From positions 25,490-89,489 of the forward strand of contig JBPCNH010000015.1 in the NCBI GenBank assembly GCA_051001455.1: 64,000 nucleotides of DNA, in the 5' to 3' direction. Positions within the stretch are counted from its first letter, which is position 1. Each line of letters opens with the position of its first letter. Positions 8,368 to 16,278 of the stretch are shown here, one piece after another. The position numbers and the translations under genes are program-made. This DNA is from JBPCNH01 sp051001455 (GTDB taxonomy: Bacteria; Actinomycetota; CADDZG01; WHSQ01). The notes under the pieces are model-generated. The model was not told the origin of the DNA. It worked only from the letters and a program-made list of their open reading frames with translations, and did not search any database.

Positions 8368-9164
8368 CAGCTCTCACCGCCTTCCGAAGCAGCTTTCTTC
8401 GTTGCTGCGGTGCCGAGGTAAGCCTCAACGACTTTGGGATCCTTCTGGACCTCTTCAGGCTTACCTCGAGCGATCATCTCGCCGTGGTCGAGTACCGCCA
8501 CGCGGTCCGAGAGACCCATGACGACCTTCATGTCGTGCTCGATCAAGAAGACGGTCGTCCCACCATCGGCGATCTTGCGGATCAACTTCCGTAAGCCGTT
8601 CTTCTCCACCGGGTTCATCCCTGCGGCCGGCTCGTCTAAGAGCAGGAGCCGCGGCTCTGTCGCAAGAGCGCGGGCAATCTCGAGCCGGCGCTGGTCGCCG
8701 TAGGAGAGGCTCTTCGCCAGGTCGTTGGCGAACCGCTTGATCCCGACGTAATCGAGCAACTCCAGAACCTTCTTCTCGCCTTCGCTCTCCTCGTGACGGT
8801 GGCGAGGTCCGTGGAAGAGCGCGCCGAGAACGCTGGTTTTGTGCCGCGCGTCGGCGCCTACGAAGACGTTCTCGAAGGCAGTCATGTTGGGGAACAAGCG
8901 GATCTGCTGGAACGTCCGGCAGATACCGAGATCCACGATCTGATCCGGGCGCTTGCCCGTGATCCCATCACCGGCGAAGGTCACCTTCCCTTCCGTCGGG
9001 CTGTACACGCCGGTGATGCAGTTGAACAACGTCGTCTTCCCGGCGCCGTTCGGTCCGATCAGGCCGAAGATCTCACCCTCTTGGATCTCGAAGTCGACAT
9101 TGCTGAGGGCTTTGAGACCGCCGAATTGCATAGTCACTTGATCGACGTTCATGAGACCTGCCAT
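8367..9164 (-). CDS. livG: Branched-chain amino-acid ABC transporter ATPase LivG
   Basis: 265-residue partner ATPase of LivF. It shows Walker A GPNGAGKTT, signature LSYGDQRRLEIARAL, Walker B LLLLDEPAAGMNP and the H-loop LIEHDMKVVM, all in LivG spelling (LivG proteins carry LSYG in place of LSGG). One base separates it from the livM stop, and it shares its last base with livF. LivG and LivF form the heterodimeric motor beneath the LivH-LivM membrane pair. Confidence 0.93.
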   Translation of the reverse strand: MAGLMNVDQVTMQFGGLKALSNVDFEIQEGEIFGLIGPNGAGKTTLFNCITGVYSPTEGKVTFAGDGITGKRPDQIVDLGICRTFQQIRLFPNMTAFENVFVGADARHKTSVLGALFHGPRHRHEESEGEKKVLELLDYVGIKRFANDLAKSLSYGDQRRLEIARALATEPRLLLLDEPAAGMNPVEKNGLRKLIRKIADGGTTVFLIEHDMKVVMGLSDRVAVLDHGEMIARGKPEEVQKDPKVVEAYLGTAATKKAASEGGES

Positions 9165-10415
9165 CTAGTACTCCTCACCCCCCTCGGCCGGAGACCGGAC
9201 GGAATCGCCATGACTCTCAACTTCCTCACGCTTCTTGGCGGCTCCATCGCTACTGATGACATCATCGGCCGCGCCGGCTTCCTGCAGTTCGGTGCGCCGT
9301 CGCCGCGCGGCCAACAGTCCTCCGGGCCGGAAGATCATCACGATGATGAGCGTCGCTCCGAATACCGCGATACGGCCGGTCTCGATGTCGAAGCCGAAGA
9401 TCGCGTTTCCACCGGCCGCTTGCCGGATGACCTCCGGCAGCATGATCACGAGTACCGCCCCTAGTACCGCCCCGGCGATGCTGCCTAGGCCACCGACAAC
9501 GACCGCGCTGAGCACCAAGATCGATTGCAGCAACGGGAAGTTGTTCGGGCTGATGAAGTTGAGCTTCGTGGCGTAGATCCATCCCGCCACACCACTCGTC
9601 GAAGCGCCGATGACGAACGCCAGAACCTTCATCTTCGTTACGGGTACACCCATCGCGGCCGCTGCGACCTCGTCCTCACGGATGGCGGTCCAGTACCTGC
9701 CGACCCGTGAAGTCTCGAGGTGCTTGACCATGATGACCGCCAGGATGATCGCCGGGATCAGCAGGAACCGCCAGTACGGTGTCGCGTCGAGCTTAAATTC
9801 GAGGTCCAGTCCAAACAGGTGGATGTCCGGGTGAGGGATGCCGAAGATGCCTCGGGAGCCGTTCGTGATCGCGAGATTGTTAAAGGTCTGACGGACGATC
9901 TCGTGGAACCCGAGCGTCACGATGGCGAGATAGTCGCCACGCAGACGAAGCGTCGGGATACCCAGCGCCGCACCGGCGGCCATCGCAACTATCAGCGAGA
10001 ACGGCAGCGCGATCCACGGCGAGGCAACGAAGAAGTGGAACTGGTCGGCGCCGCCGGAGTCGGTGAGCAGTGCCGTGGCGTAAGCACCGAGCATTAGGAA
10101 GGCCACATAACCGAGGTCCAACAGACCTGCGAGACCGACCACGACGTTCAGGCCGATCGCCAGCAGGATCCAGACACCCGTGTTGAAGAGGACGGTGGTG
10201 CCGAACCCTCCCTTCAGGTAGGGGATGTTCCCGCTCTCCATCAAGCTGGGGATGAACCACATGATGGCGGCGATGATCAGGTACCGGGCGAAACCCATGC
10301 GGAACCAACCTTTGGCGGCCTTGTCCAAAGGCCCGACGACCGAATCCGGTAAACGGCCCGACATCTTTGGGTAATGCCGATCGAGGTACGCACGCATGTT
10401 GAAGGTGGTCGCCAT
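9165..10415 (-). CDS. livM: Branched-chain amino-acid ABC transporter permease LivM
   Basis: 416-residue membrane permease. About ten hydrophobic segments are visible; the family signature GLNVVVGLAGLLDLGYVAF sits near residue 85 and the LRGDYLAIVTLGF segment near 155. An N-terminal extension of about 35 residues precedes the first membrane helix, and a charged cytoplasmic tail of about 45 residues (ARRRRTELQEAG... to the end) follows the last. It pairs with LivH; the livH stop and livM start overlap at base 10415. Confidence 0.92.
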   Translation of the reverse strand: MATTFNMRAYLDRHYPKMSGRLPDSVVGPLDKAAKGWFRMGFARYLIIAAIMWFIPSLMESGNIPYLKGGFGTTVLFNTGVWILLAIGLNVVVGLAGLLDLGYVAFLMLGAYATALLTDSGGADQFHFFVASPWIALPFSLIVAMAAGAALGIPTLRLRGDYLAIVTLGFHEIVRQTFNNLAITNGSRGIFGIPHPDIHLFGLDLEFKLDATPYWRFLLIPAIILAVIMVKHLETSRVGRYWTAIREDEVAAAAMGVPVTKMKVLAFVIGASTSGVAGWIYATKLNFISPNNFPLLQSILVLSAVVVGGLGSIAGAVLGAVLVIMLPEVIRQAAGGNAIFGFDIETGRIAVFGATLIIVMIFRPGGLLAARRRRTELQEAGAADDVISSDGAAKKREEVESHGDSVRSPAEGGEEY

Positions 10416-11350
10416 CAGCCACCGATCCTTTCACCGAGCATGCCGGTAGGTCGGAAGATCAGCACCAACGGCAACATGGTGAATGCGACAACGTTTTTCC
10501 ACTCAGAGCCGATACAGACAACACTCATGTTCTCGATCAATCCCAGCATCACTCCCCCGAGCATCGCTCCGCGGATATTGCCGATACCCCCGAGCACGGC
10601 CGCGGTGAAAGCTTTGATCCCGGGGATGAAACCCATGTTCCAGGCAACGTTCCCGAATTGCAGCCCGTAGAGAGACCCGGCGATGCCTCCGAAGAAGCCT
10701 CCGATCAAGAACGTTGTCACGATCACCCGGTCGGTATTCACACCCATCAGCTGAGCCGCTATGGGGTCTTCGGAGAGCGCCCGGATGCTGAGGCCGGTAC
10801 GGGTCTTGTTGATCAGGCGATCGAGGATGAACAGGCACACCAGCGCAGTCACCACGATGAGTACGTCTTTGTTGTTCACCCTGGAACCGAAGAGTTCGAA
10901 AGCTTCCTCGGTCCGCATCACCCGGGGGAACTGACGCTTGGCTGCGCCCAGGAGGAAGCGCTGCTGGAACAGATACGTCACGAAGAACGACGCTCCGATC
11001 GCGCTGATCAGGTACGCGAGACGAGACGCGTGCCGGCGCCGGAGAGGCCGATAGGCGGCGCGCTCGAGGATCGTCGCGCCCAGAGCCGAGAAGAGGCCGC
11101 CGACCATCAGGACCGCGAGAAGGATGATCACGAGCTCGATGCCGGACTTGGGGTCCGTGATGCCCAGGAACTGTCCGAAGACGTAATAAGCAGCTGCGCC
11201 CCCGACCATGAACACAGCGTCATGGGCGAAGTTGATGAGCTTCAGAACGCCGTACACCATCGTGTAGCCCAAGGCGATCAGGGCGTAGATAGAGCCCAGG
11301 ATCAGCCCTTGTACGAAGGTGGGGCCGAGTAGAGCGGTATTGCAGTCCAA
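10415..11350 (-). CDS. livH: Branched-chain amino-acid ABC transporter permease LivH
   Basis: 311-residue permease with about eight membrane segments and the LivH signature GSIYALIALGYTMVYGVL near the N-terminus. The start is TTG at 11348-11350 with GGGGG about 6 nt upstream. It heads the membrane part of the LIV operon, directly behind the UUCG hairpin that follows the binding-protein gene. Its pairing with LivM and the two ATPases makes a complete importer. Confidence 0.92.
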   Translation of the reverse strand: MDCNTALLGPTFVQGLILGSIYALIALGYTMVYGVLKLINFAHDAVFMVGGAAAYYVFGQFLGITDPKSGIELVIILLAVLMVGGLFSALGATILERAAYRPLRRRHASRLAYLISAIGASFFVTYLFQQRFLLGAAKRQFPRVMRTEEAFELFGSRVNNKDVLIVVTALVCLFILDRLINKTRTGLSIRALSEDPIAAQLMGVNTDRVIVTTFLIGGFFGGIAGSLYGLQFGNVAWNMGFIPGIKAFTAAVLGGIGNIRGAMLGGVMLGLIENMSVVCIGSEWKNVVAFTMLPLVLIFRPTGMLGERIGG

Positions 11351-11424
11351 AGACGCCCCCGTTTGCGTGGTTGGAAATACCTACCGAAAAGTCTTTGCTG
11401 CCGGAAGATACATCAATCGTGCAA

Positions 11425-11446
11425 GAGGGGGGCCGAAGCCCCCCTC
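11425..11446 (-). terminator. UUCG-capped hairpin between livK and livH
   Basis: A 9-bp perfect stem GAGGGGGGC/GCCCCCCTC with, on the minus strand, a UUCG tetraloop closed by C-G, one of the most stable RNA loops known. The minus-strand 3' side has only a short TCTT run (a long T-run is on the plus side), so it probably terminates only part of the transcripts between the binding-protein and permease genes. Confidence 0.6.
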
Positions 11447-11467
11447 TTTTTTCGAACGATTCTGCTG

Positions 11468-12673
11468 CTAGCCGCCTACCAGCTCGTCAACCGAGCCGAG
11501 CACCACGAAGTTCTCGTCTTCGGGGCTCCACTCGTACACGAAGATACCGGCCGGGCCGACGTCGACGTTACCGGTGTCGCCAAAGGTGTAAGCCTTCACG
11601 ACGCCCTGATGGCCATCCACGTTGTGGAGGAATTCCACGATGCCGGCGCGTACGTCGTCGATCGAGGCGTCCGCGTCGAAGTCCTTCAGCGCTTCGGCGA
11701 TCAACTGGACCGAGTCGTAACCCTCGGCAGCGAAGGTGCCGGGAGGCTCACCGTAGGCCTCTTCCATACCGGAGACGAACTCGGCTCCACCCTCCACCTC
11801 GGCCGGGTCGGCACAAGGGCACGTGACCTGTGCGCCCTCGGCAGCGTTGCCCGCCAGCTCACCGAACTGGTTGTCCTTCGTGCCGTCATCGGAGAGGAAC
11901 GTGGCGTCCACGCCCGCGTCCCGCAGCTGCTGGGCGAGCGGACCCGCCTGAGGCACGTAACCGCCGTAGAAGACCACGTCGGCGTTGGCGCCCTTCACCT
12001 GCGAGACGACGGCGGAGTAATCCACCTCCTCGGGGTTGATGATGAACGGACCGGCCACATCCGCGCTGACATTCTTCTCCACCGCATCAGCCAGGCCTTT
12101 CGAGTAGTCCTGGTTGTCGTGGACGATCGCCACGGTTCCTGCGTTCAGACCATCATCGATGTACTTGGCCGCCTGCTCACCCTGGAGGGCGTCGTCGCCG
12201 ACCGCGCGGAAGAACGTGTTCCAGCCCTGGTCGTCGATCGTCTCGTTGGTGCAGGACGGACACAGGAACGCGACGCCTGCGTCGTCGAATATGTCACCCG
12301 TAGCAAGAGTCTCACCCGAGAAATACGGCCCGACGATGCCTACCAGCGTCTCAGTCTCTACGAGGCTCTGCGCCAGCTGAGGTGCCTGGTCCGGGCTCCC
12401 CTGGCTGTCCTCGCTCTGGATCTCGAGGTTACAGGCGAGATCGGCGTTGTCGTTGACCGTGTTAACGCCGTGCTCGATACCGTTGAAGATGGGCTGCCCG
12501 ATGGCCGCGAAGTCACCCGATAGAGCACCGATCGTTCCGATAGTCCACGTGCAATCGCGGTCCTCTGGGGCGGCCGTGTCATCAGGGTCGTCACCGTCAC
12601 CCCCACAAGCTGCGCCGAGAAGAGTTACGGCCATCAGCACTGCGAACAGCGACAGCCACTTGGATCCCTTCAT
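11468..12673 (-). CDS. livK: Branched-chain amino-acid binding lipoprotein (first paralog)
   Basis: 401-residue periplasmic-binding-type lipoprotein of the LivK family (type I fold). Lipobox LGAAC puts the lipidated Cys at residue 23; an acidic linker follows. Family features are the WTIGTIGALSGDFAAIGQP opening of lobe 1, QSEDSQGSPDQAPQLAQSLV, the VGPYFSGETLA segment and KAYTFGDTGNVDVG near the end. ATG 12673 has AAGGGGG upstream. It is close in length and wording to the next binding protein upstream, so the two arose by tandem duplication. It delivers Leu/Ile/Val or related ligands to LivHMGF. Confidence 0.9.
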   Translation of the reverse strand: MKGSKWLSLFAVLMAVTLLGAACGGDGDDPDDTAAPEDRDCTWTIGTIGALSGDFAAIGQPIFNGIEHGVNTVNDNADLACNLEIQSEDSQGSPDQAPQLAQSLVETETLVGIVGPYFSGETLATGDIFDDAGVAFLCPSCTNETIDDQGWNTFFRAVGDDALQGEQAAKYIDDGLNAGTVAIVHDNQDYSKGLADAVEKNVSADVAGPFIINPEEVDYSAVVSQVKGANADVVFYGGYVPQAGPLAQQLRDAGVDATFLSDDGTKDNQFGELAGNAAEGAQVTCPCADPAEVEGGAEFVSGMEEAYGEPPGTFAAEGYDSVQLIAEALKDFDADASIDDVRAGIVEFLHNVDGHQGVVKAYTFGDTGNVDVGPAGIFVYEWSPEDENFVVLGSVDELVGG

Positions 12674-12767
12674 GCATTTCCCCCTTGCTAAACCAACTTA
12701 CCGACCTGTCCCGGCGCGCCGACGCTGGGCGACGACCAGCCGGAGCTCTCCTGTGGAAAGCGGCCAC

Positions 12768-12781
12768 AGTCTAACTAGACT
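12768..12781. promoter_or_regulatory. Palindrome in the livK leader region
   Basis: AGTCTA-AC-TAGACT, two perfect 6-bp arms around 2 bp, about 95 bp upstream of the first livK. It could be a binding site for a dimeric regulator. No consensus -35/-10 pair was found around it, and no known regulator is implied. Confidence 0.25.
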
Positions 12782-12903
12782 CGGCCATCCCGTGCCAGGC
12801 TTCCCAAGGTCACCGGACGCAAAGACCCCACTACAGGTCCGATCGGGGGACAAAATCCCTGTAAAGAGGCTGTAGGAGCACTCGCTGAAGAAGTCCTGAA
12901 ATA

Positions 12904-12938
12904 CGAAGAAAAGGGGCCCCGCCCGTAGGCGGAGCCCC
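12904..12938 (-). terminator. Rho-independent terminator after the second livK paralog
   Basis: On the minus strand GGGGCTCCGCC, loop TACG, GGCGGGGCCCC, then TTTTCTTCG. It is a GC-rich 11-bp stem with one mismatch and a short T-run, 20 bp after the stop of the 12960-14168 gene. Confidence 0.8.
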
Positions 12939-12959
12939 CCGAAAAGCTATGCAGCCGAG

Positions 12960-14168
12960 CTAGTTGACCAGCTCTCCTGCGGAGCCGAGGGATACGAAGT
13001 TGTCTTCTTCATCGCTCCACTCATAGATCCAGATGTCATCGGGACCACCTTGGAACTCACCTGAATCTTCCCAGGTGTATGCCTTGGCGACACCCTGGTA
13101 GCCATCGGCGGTGTCGAACTGCTCGACGACCGCAGCGCGGACCTCGTCGATCGACTCGTCACCACTGAGGCCCTTCAGAGCCTCGATCATCACGTTCGTA
13201 ACGTCGAACATGTCCGCCGCGAAGGTGCCGGGGGCATTCTCGCCGTATGTCTCCCGCATACCGTCGACGAAGGCCTGCGCGGACTCCTGCTTGAACGGGT
13301 CGGTGCACGGGCACGTCACCTGAGCACCCTGAGCGGCGCTACCGGCAAGACCACCGAACGAGGGATCCTTCGCGCCGTCGTCGGATAGGAACAGAGCTTC
13401 CACACCGGCGTCGTTGAGCTGCTGGAGCAGCGGGCCCGCCTGCGGCGTGTATCCGCCGTAGTACACGACGTCGGGACCGAAGCCCGACACCTGGGCAACA
13501 ACGGCCGAGTAATCGGATTCTTCAGGGTTGATCACGAGGGGACCCTGTACCTCGCTGCCGGACAGGTTTTTCTCCACGCCCTCTGCCAGACCCTTGGAGT
13601 AGTCCTGGTTGTCGTGGATGACCGTGACCTTGCCCCCACCGAGGGCACCTTCGATGTAGTCGGCTGCTACCTCGGCCTGGATGTTGTCCGGCGCCACGGC
13701 GCGGAACCAGGTCTCGAAGTCCTGCTCGTCGATCGTCTCGTTCGTTCCGGTTCCCGAGAACGCGACGCCGGCGTCGGTGAAGATGTCACCGGTGGCGAGT
13801 GTCTCTCCGGAGAAGTACGGACCGGCTACGCCGACCAGGTTCTCGTTCTCCACGAGGCTCTGAGCCAGCTGAGGTGCCTGGTCGGGGCTGCCCTGGCTGT
13901 CTTCTTTCTGAAGCTCGAGCTCACAGGCAAGCTCGCCAGAATCGTTCGCCTGCTGTACTGCATATTCGACACCCTCGGAGATCGGCGCGCCGAGAGAAGC
14001 GAAGTCACCCGAAAGGGCACCCATGGTGCCGATCACCCAGGTGCAATCCTTCGGCTCGTCATCGCCGCCGCCGGCAGTCGTTCCACCTTCATCGTCGCCA
14101 CATGCAGCCATCACTAGTGCCAACGCACCTGCTACGGCTACCAGCCGTAGCCATTTAGAACTCTTCAA
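12960..14168 (-). CDS. Branched-chain amino-acid binding lipoprotein (second paralog)
   Basis: 402 residues, a paralog of the neighbouring livK product. The frame is open for 41 further codons, but TTG 14168 is the likely start: AAGGGGAG lies 6 nt before it and the protein then begins MKSSKWLRLV..., matching MKGSKWLSLF... of the paralog, with the lipobox MAAC at Cys23 in both. Shared segments include GALSGDFASLGAP, EDSQGSPDQAPQLAQSLVE and GPYFSGETLATGDIF. It is followed by its own terminator, so it can be expressed separately from the livK-HMGF genes. A different ligand range is plausible but not shown. Confidence 0.9.
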   Translation of the reverse strand: MKSSKWLRLVAVAGALALVMAACGDDEGGTTAGGGDDEPKDCTWVIGTMGALSGDFASLGAPISEGVEYAVQQANDSGELACELELQKEDSQGSPDQAPQLAQSLVENENLVGVAGPYFSGETLATGDIFTDAGVAFSGTGTNETIDEQDFETWFRAVAPDNIQAEVAADYIEGALGGGKVTVIHDNQDYSKGLAEGVEKNLSGSEVQGPLVINPEESDYSAVVAQVSGFGPDVVYYGGYTPQAGPLLQQLNDAGVEALFLSDDGAKDPSFGGLAGSAAQGAQVTCPCTDPFKQESAQAFVDGMRETYGENAPGTFAADMFDVTNVMIEALKGLSGDESIDEVRAAVVEQFDTADGYQGVAKAYTWEDSGEFQGGPDDIWIYEWSDEEDNFVSLGSAGELVN

Positions 14169-14287
14169 AAGCCACTCCCCTTTTGCGCCGGTTAACCACG
14201 AGCTCCGCCTCCCCGGCCTTGAATGACGAAGCAACGGGATACTACGGGGCCGATCGGCTCGAGGGCTAGTGAATCGGGCCCAAAACG

Positions 14288-14860
14288 TCACGCATTCAGG
14301 ACTTCTTCAGCCACCTCACGCATGGAGCGCCGTTCGTCCATCGCCCGTTTCTGGAGGCGCCGAAAAGCCTCTGCCTCGGGGATCCCCTCTGAATCCATCA
14401 GCTTCCCTTTGGCTCGGTCGACCGCCTTGCGGGTGGCCAGCTGCTCTCCGAGATCGTCCGCTTCGGACCTGACGGCGGCCATCTGCTGATAGCGCGCGAG
14501 AGCGACGTCGATAGCCGGGATCAGATCCGACTTCTGGAAAGGCTTGACCAGGTAGCCCATGGCTCCGGCTTCGGCGGCACGAGCGATGAGGTCCTTCTGA
14601 GAGAACGCCGTCAGGATCAGTACGGCGGCCAGGTTCTTCTCCGAGATCCTCTCGGCGGCGGTGAGCCCGTCCATGCCCGGCATCTTGATGTCCATCACCA
14701 CGAGGTCCGGGGAGTGCTCTTCGGTCAGTCTCACCGCCGCGTCACCGTCCGAGGCCTCGCCTACAACGTCGAACCCTTCCTCTTCGAGCATCTCCTTCAG
14801 GTCGAGACGGATGATCGCCTCGTCCTCGGCGATCACCACCCTGGTCCGAGACCCCGTCAT
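14288..14860 (-). CDS. pdtaR: ANTAR-domain response regulator (PdtaR-like)
   Basis: 190-residue two-domain regulator. The receiver domain (about 7-120) has the acidic pocket (EDE at 12-14), phospho-acceptor Asp57 in VVMDIKMPG, and the conserved Lys in LVKPF. A short helix links it to an ANTAR domain (about 130-190: RKAVDRAKGKLMDSEG... to the end), which binds paired hairpins in nascent RNA and prevents termination. It is the same architecture as mycobacterial Rv1626/PdtaR. Its start overlaps the upstream coiled-coil gene by 4 bp. A cognate kinase is not in the window. The hairpins in the nearby transporter cluster are conceivable targets, but that is speculation. Confidence 0.9.
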   Translation of the reverse strand: MTGSRTRVVIAEDEAIIRLDLKEMLEEEGFDVVGEASDGDAAVRLTEEHSPDLVVMDIKMPGMDGLTAAERISEKNLAAVLILTAFSQKDLIARAAEAGAMGYLVKPFQKSDLIPAIDVALARYQQMAAVRSEADDLGEQLATRKAVDRAKGKLMDSEGIPEAEAFRRLQKRAMDERRSMREVAEEVLNA

Positions 14861-15132
14861 CCGAGCATCCTGTCCAAGAGCTTGTCTTGCTCCCGCTGCA
14901 GCTCGGAGATGTCCGCCTGAACCTCGGCCCGCTGACGTTCGAGCCTGCGGAGGTCGGCCTGGGCCTCCTGGTGCTCCCGGTCTGCGAGAGGGGTCTCGGA
15001 GACGAGCGCCCGGTTCTTGGTTTCTTCCACCACGTCCATCTGGAACAGCAGCTGCTCCTCGACGATCTTGAGATCAGCCTTCGCCCTGGCGAGCCGCTCG
15101 CCGATCTCACTCAGACTCTTCTGGATCCGCAT
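14857..15132 (-). CDS. Small coiled-coil protein paired with the ANTAR regulator
   Basis: 91 residues from ATG 15132 and almost wholly helical: heptads of Leu/Ile with many Glu, Arg and Gln from residue 2 to the end (SLSEIGERLARAKADLKIVEEQ... LQREQDKLLDRML). No membrane segment or signal. The frame is open further upstream to 15213, but the coiled coil and a TATCCT hexamer 6 nt upstream favour 15132. It overlaps pdtaR by ATGA, so the two are co-translated. A role as a partner or modulator of the regulator is inference from position. Confidence 0.65.
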   Translation of the reverse strand: MRIQKSLSEIGERLARAKADLKIVEEQLLFQMDVVEETKNRALVSETPLADREHQEAQADLRRLERQRAEVQADISELQREQDKLLDRMLG

Positions 15133-15138
15133 GCCTCG

Positions 15139-15144
15139 AGGATA
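15139..15144 (-). promoter_or_regulatory. -10 element TATCCT for a leaderless transcript
   Basis: TATCCT ends 6 nt before the ATG at 15132, leaving no room for a ribosome binding site; transcription would start at or next to the start codon. The same hexamer is placed alike before uvrD2 and sepF. Confidence 0.45.
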
Positions 15145-15245
15145 TAGGCGGCTGGAATGTCCGGGCCGATCTCCGGCCTGCTGCAGGGGTTCGGCCTCAG
15201 GGGACGAAACCATGGATAACGGATCACTCGACGGAAGGTTCGATC

Positions 15246-15887
15246 ATGACGAAGAACAAGCTACTGATCTGCTGCATGGTGGCCGGACTGGCGGTCGGCT
15301 CATTGGGCCTGCCCGCCGAAGCCAAGAAAAAGAAGAAGAAAGCGAAGCCGGTGGCGACCACCCTCTTCATGGAGGGCGACTCCACTTTCGGTGAAGAGGA
15401 CCAGTCCGTGAACGGCACCTTCTTGAAGCTTCAACCCGAGGCAGGCTCGGGCGAGAAGAACATGGGTCTCTGGCAGGCCACGGCGAGCCCGAACACGAGC
15501 TGCGGGGGCAACAGCCTCATGCCGGTCTTCGTCGGCCCCGTGAGCGGGACCGTCACCGGCGACATGACCGTGACATTCGATGCCATAGGCCAGGGCGGAC
15601 AAGCCGAGATCCGGGTATGGCCGGACATGGCCGCCCAGTTCTGCAACAGCAGCACCGGTGGGAACAACTACGTGGAGCCCGACGGAGTGGTCACTATCGA
15701 CCTGCCCGCGGGCCCCGGCACTGTCGAAGCAACCATCGAAGACGTCAACTTCAAGGCGAACTCCGTGATCATGGTTCAGGTCACGCCGATCCTCGGCGCG
15801 CCGCCGTACATGACACGGGTCTTCTACGGAACCGAGAGCTCCACCGTCGAGTTCGACTGCATCCCCATCAAGGGCAACAGCTGCTAG
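15246..15887 (+). CDS. Secreted protein of unknown function, beta-rich
   Basis: 213 residues with a classical signal peptide (MTKNKLLICCMVAGLAVGSLG...AEA) followed by a run of lysines after the likely cleavage site. The mature chain is rich in Gly, Thr, Val and Ser with four Cys and has the alternating pattern of a beta-sandwich. I recognise no named family. The start ATG has GGAAGG 7 nt upstream. The gene stands alone, divergent from the regulator pair, and ends in a strong terminator shared with the tRNA on the other strand. Confidence 0.65.
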   Translation: MTKNKLLICCMVAGLAVGSLGLPAEAKKKKKKAKPVATTLFMEGDSTFGEEDQSVNGTFLKLQPEAGSGEKNMGLWQATASPNTSCGGNSLMPVFVGPVSGTVTGDMTVTFDAIGQGGQAEIRVWPDMAAQFCNSSTGGNNYVEPDGVVTIDLPAGPGTVEATIEDVNFKANSVIMVQVTPILGAPPYMTRVFYGTESSTVEFDCIPIKGNSC

Positions 15888-15904
15888 ACGTTAGTTCGTA
15901 TGCT

Positions 15905-15938
15905 AAGAAAGGGCGCCCCTTCGGGGGCGCCCTTTCTT
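15905..15938. terminator. Bidirectional terminator with TTCG loop
   Basis: Perfect 15-bp stem AAGAAAGGGCGCCCC, loop TTCG, GGGGCGCCCTTTCTT. The A-tract on one side is a T-tract on the other, so it can stop both the plus-strand secreted-protein gene and the minus-strand tRNA. Confidence 0.9.
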
Positions 15939-15940
15939 CT

Positions 15941-16027
15941 TGGTGCCGGGAGCGGGACTCGAACCCGCACGCCCTTACGGACAATGGATTTTGAATCCAT
16001 GGCGTCTGCCAATTCCGCCATCCCGGC
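15941..16027 (-). tRNA. tRNA-Leu, anticodon CAA
   Basis: On the minus strand GCCGGGA... pairs with ...TCCCGGC, discriminator A and encoded CCA (complement of 15941-15943). The anticodon stem ATGGA/TCCAT encloses TTCAAAA, giving anticodon CAA (reads TTG). A long variable arm (TGTCCGTAAGGGCGT region) is typical of leucine tRNAs, and the T-arm has GGTTCGAGTCC. All cloverleaf arms are intact. Confidence 0.96.
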
Positions 16028-16055
16028 CTGCGTGAAAGCGATTCTAGGGCTTCAA

Positions 16056-16227
16056 CTCGCCAGCCATCTGATTGGATCAGGCCCCTAAGGAACTCTACGT
16101 ACTTGAGATCGAGCGTGATGGACAGTCGATAAACGCCTCTAGGACCTGTCGGGGCGATCTCGCAATCGTTGACACCCTGCTCGATCAAACGCATGGCTGC
16201 GTCATGTTCGTGTCGAGGGCGCGTCAT
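16056..16227 (-). pseudogene. Remnant of a helix-turn-helix / LAGLIDADG-like endonuclease gene
   Basis: About 57 codons in one minus-strand frame beside the tRNA carry three segments that resemble actinobacterial HTH-LAGLIDADG type proteins, in the right order but with the parts between them lost: HEHDAAMRLIEQGVNDCEIA (HTH start), GVYRLSITLDLKY (middle) and FLRGLIQSDGW (late motif). The frame then runs on into the tRNA, which cannot be coding. I read this as a decayed, internally deleted copy. The identification rests on recalled family wording, not on an alignment. Confidence 0.5.
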
Positions 16228-16278
16228 GTCCTCAAATCTAGGGACCAGGTGTGACGCTTTGGCGGTACTCCTCGCCGT

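Noticed and set aside
11363..12523. 386-codon plus-strand frame opposite livK
   Set aside because: Antisense shadow of the binding-protein gene; no start signal and no family resemblance, whereas the minus strand has a lipobox and all LivK motifs.
12800..12850. GGACGCAAAGACCCC on the plus strand, similar to part of a cyclic-di-GMP-I aptamer
   Set aside because: It lies antisense to the livK genes, has no plus-strand gene downstream, and the other conserved parts of the aptamer are missing.
15868..16055. Continuation of the remnant frame through the tRNA
   Set aside because: The sequence there is fully explained by tRNA-Leu and the bidirectional terminator.
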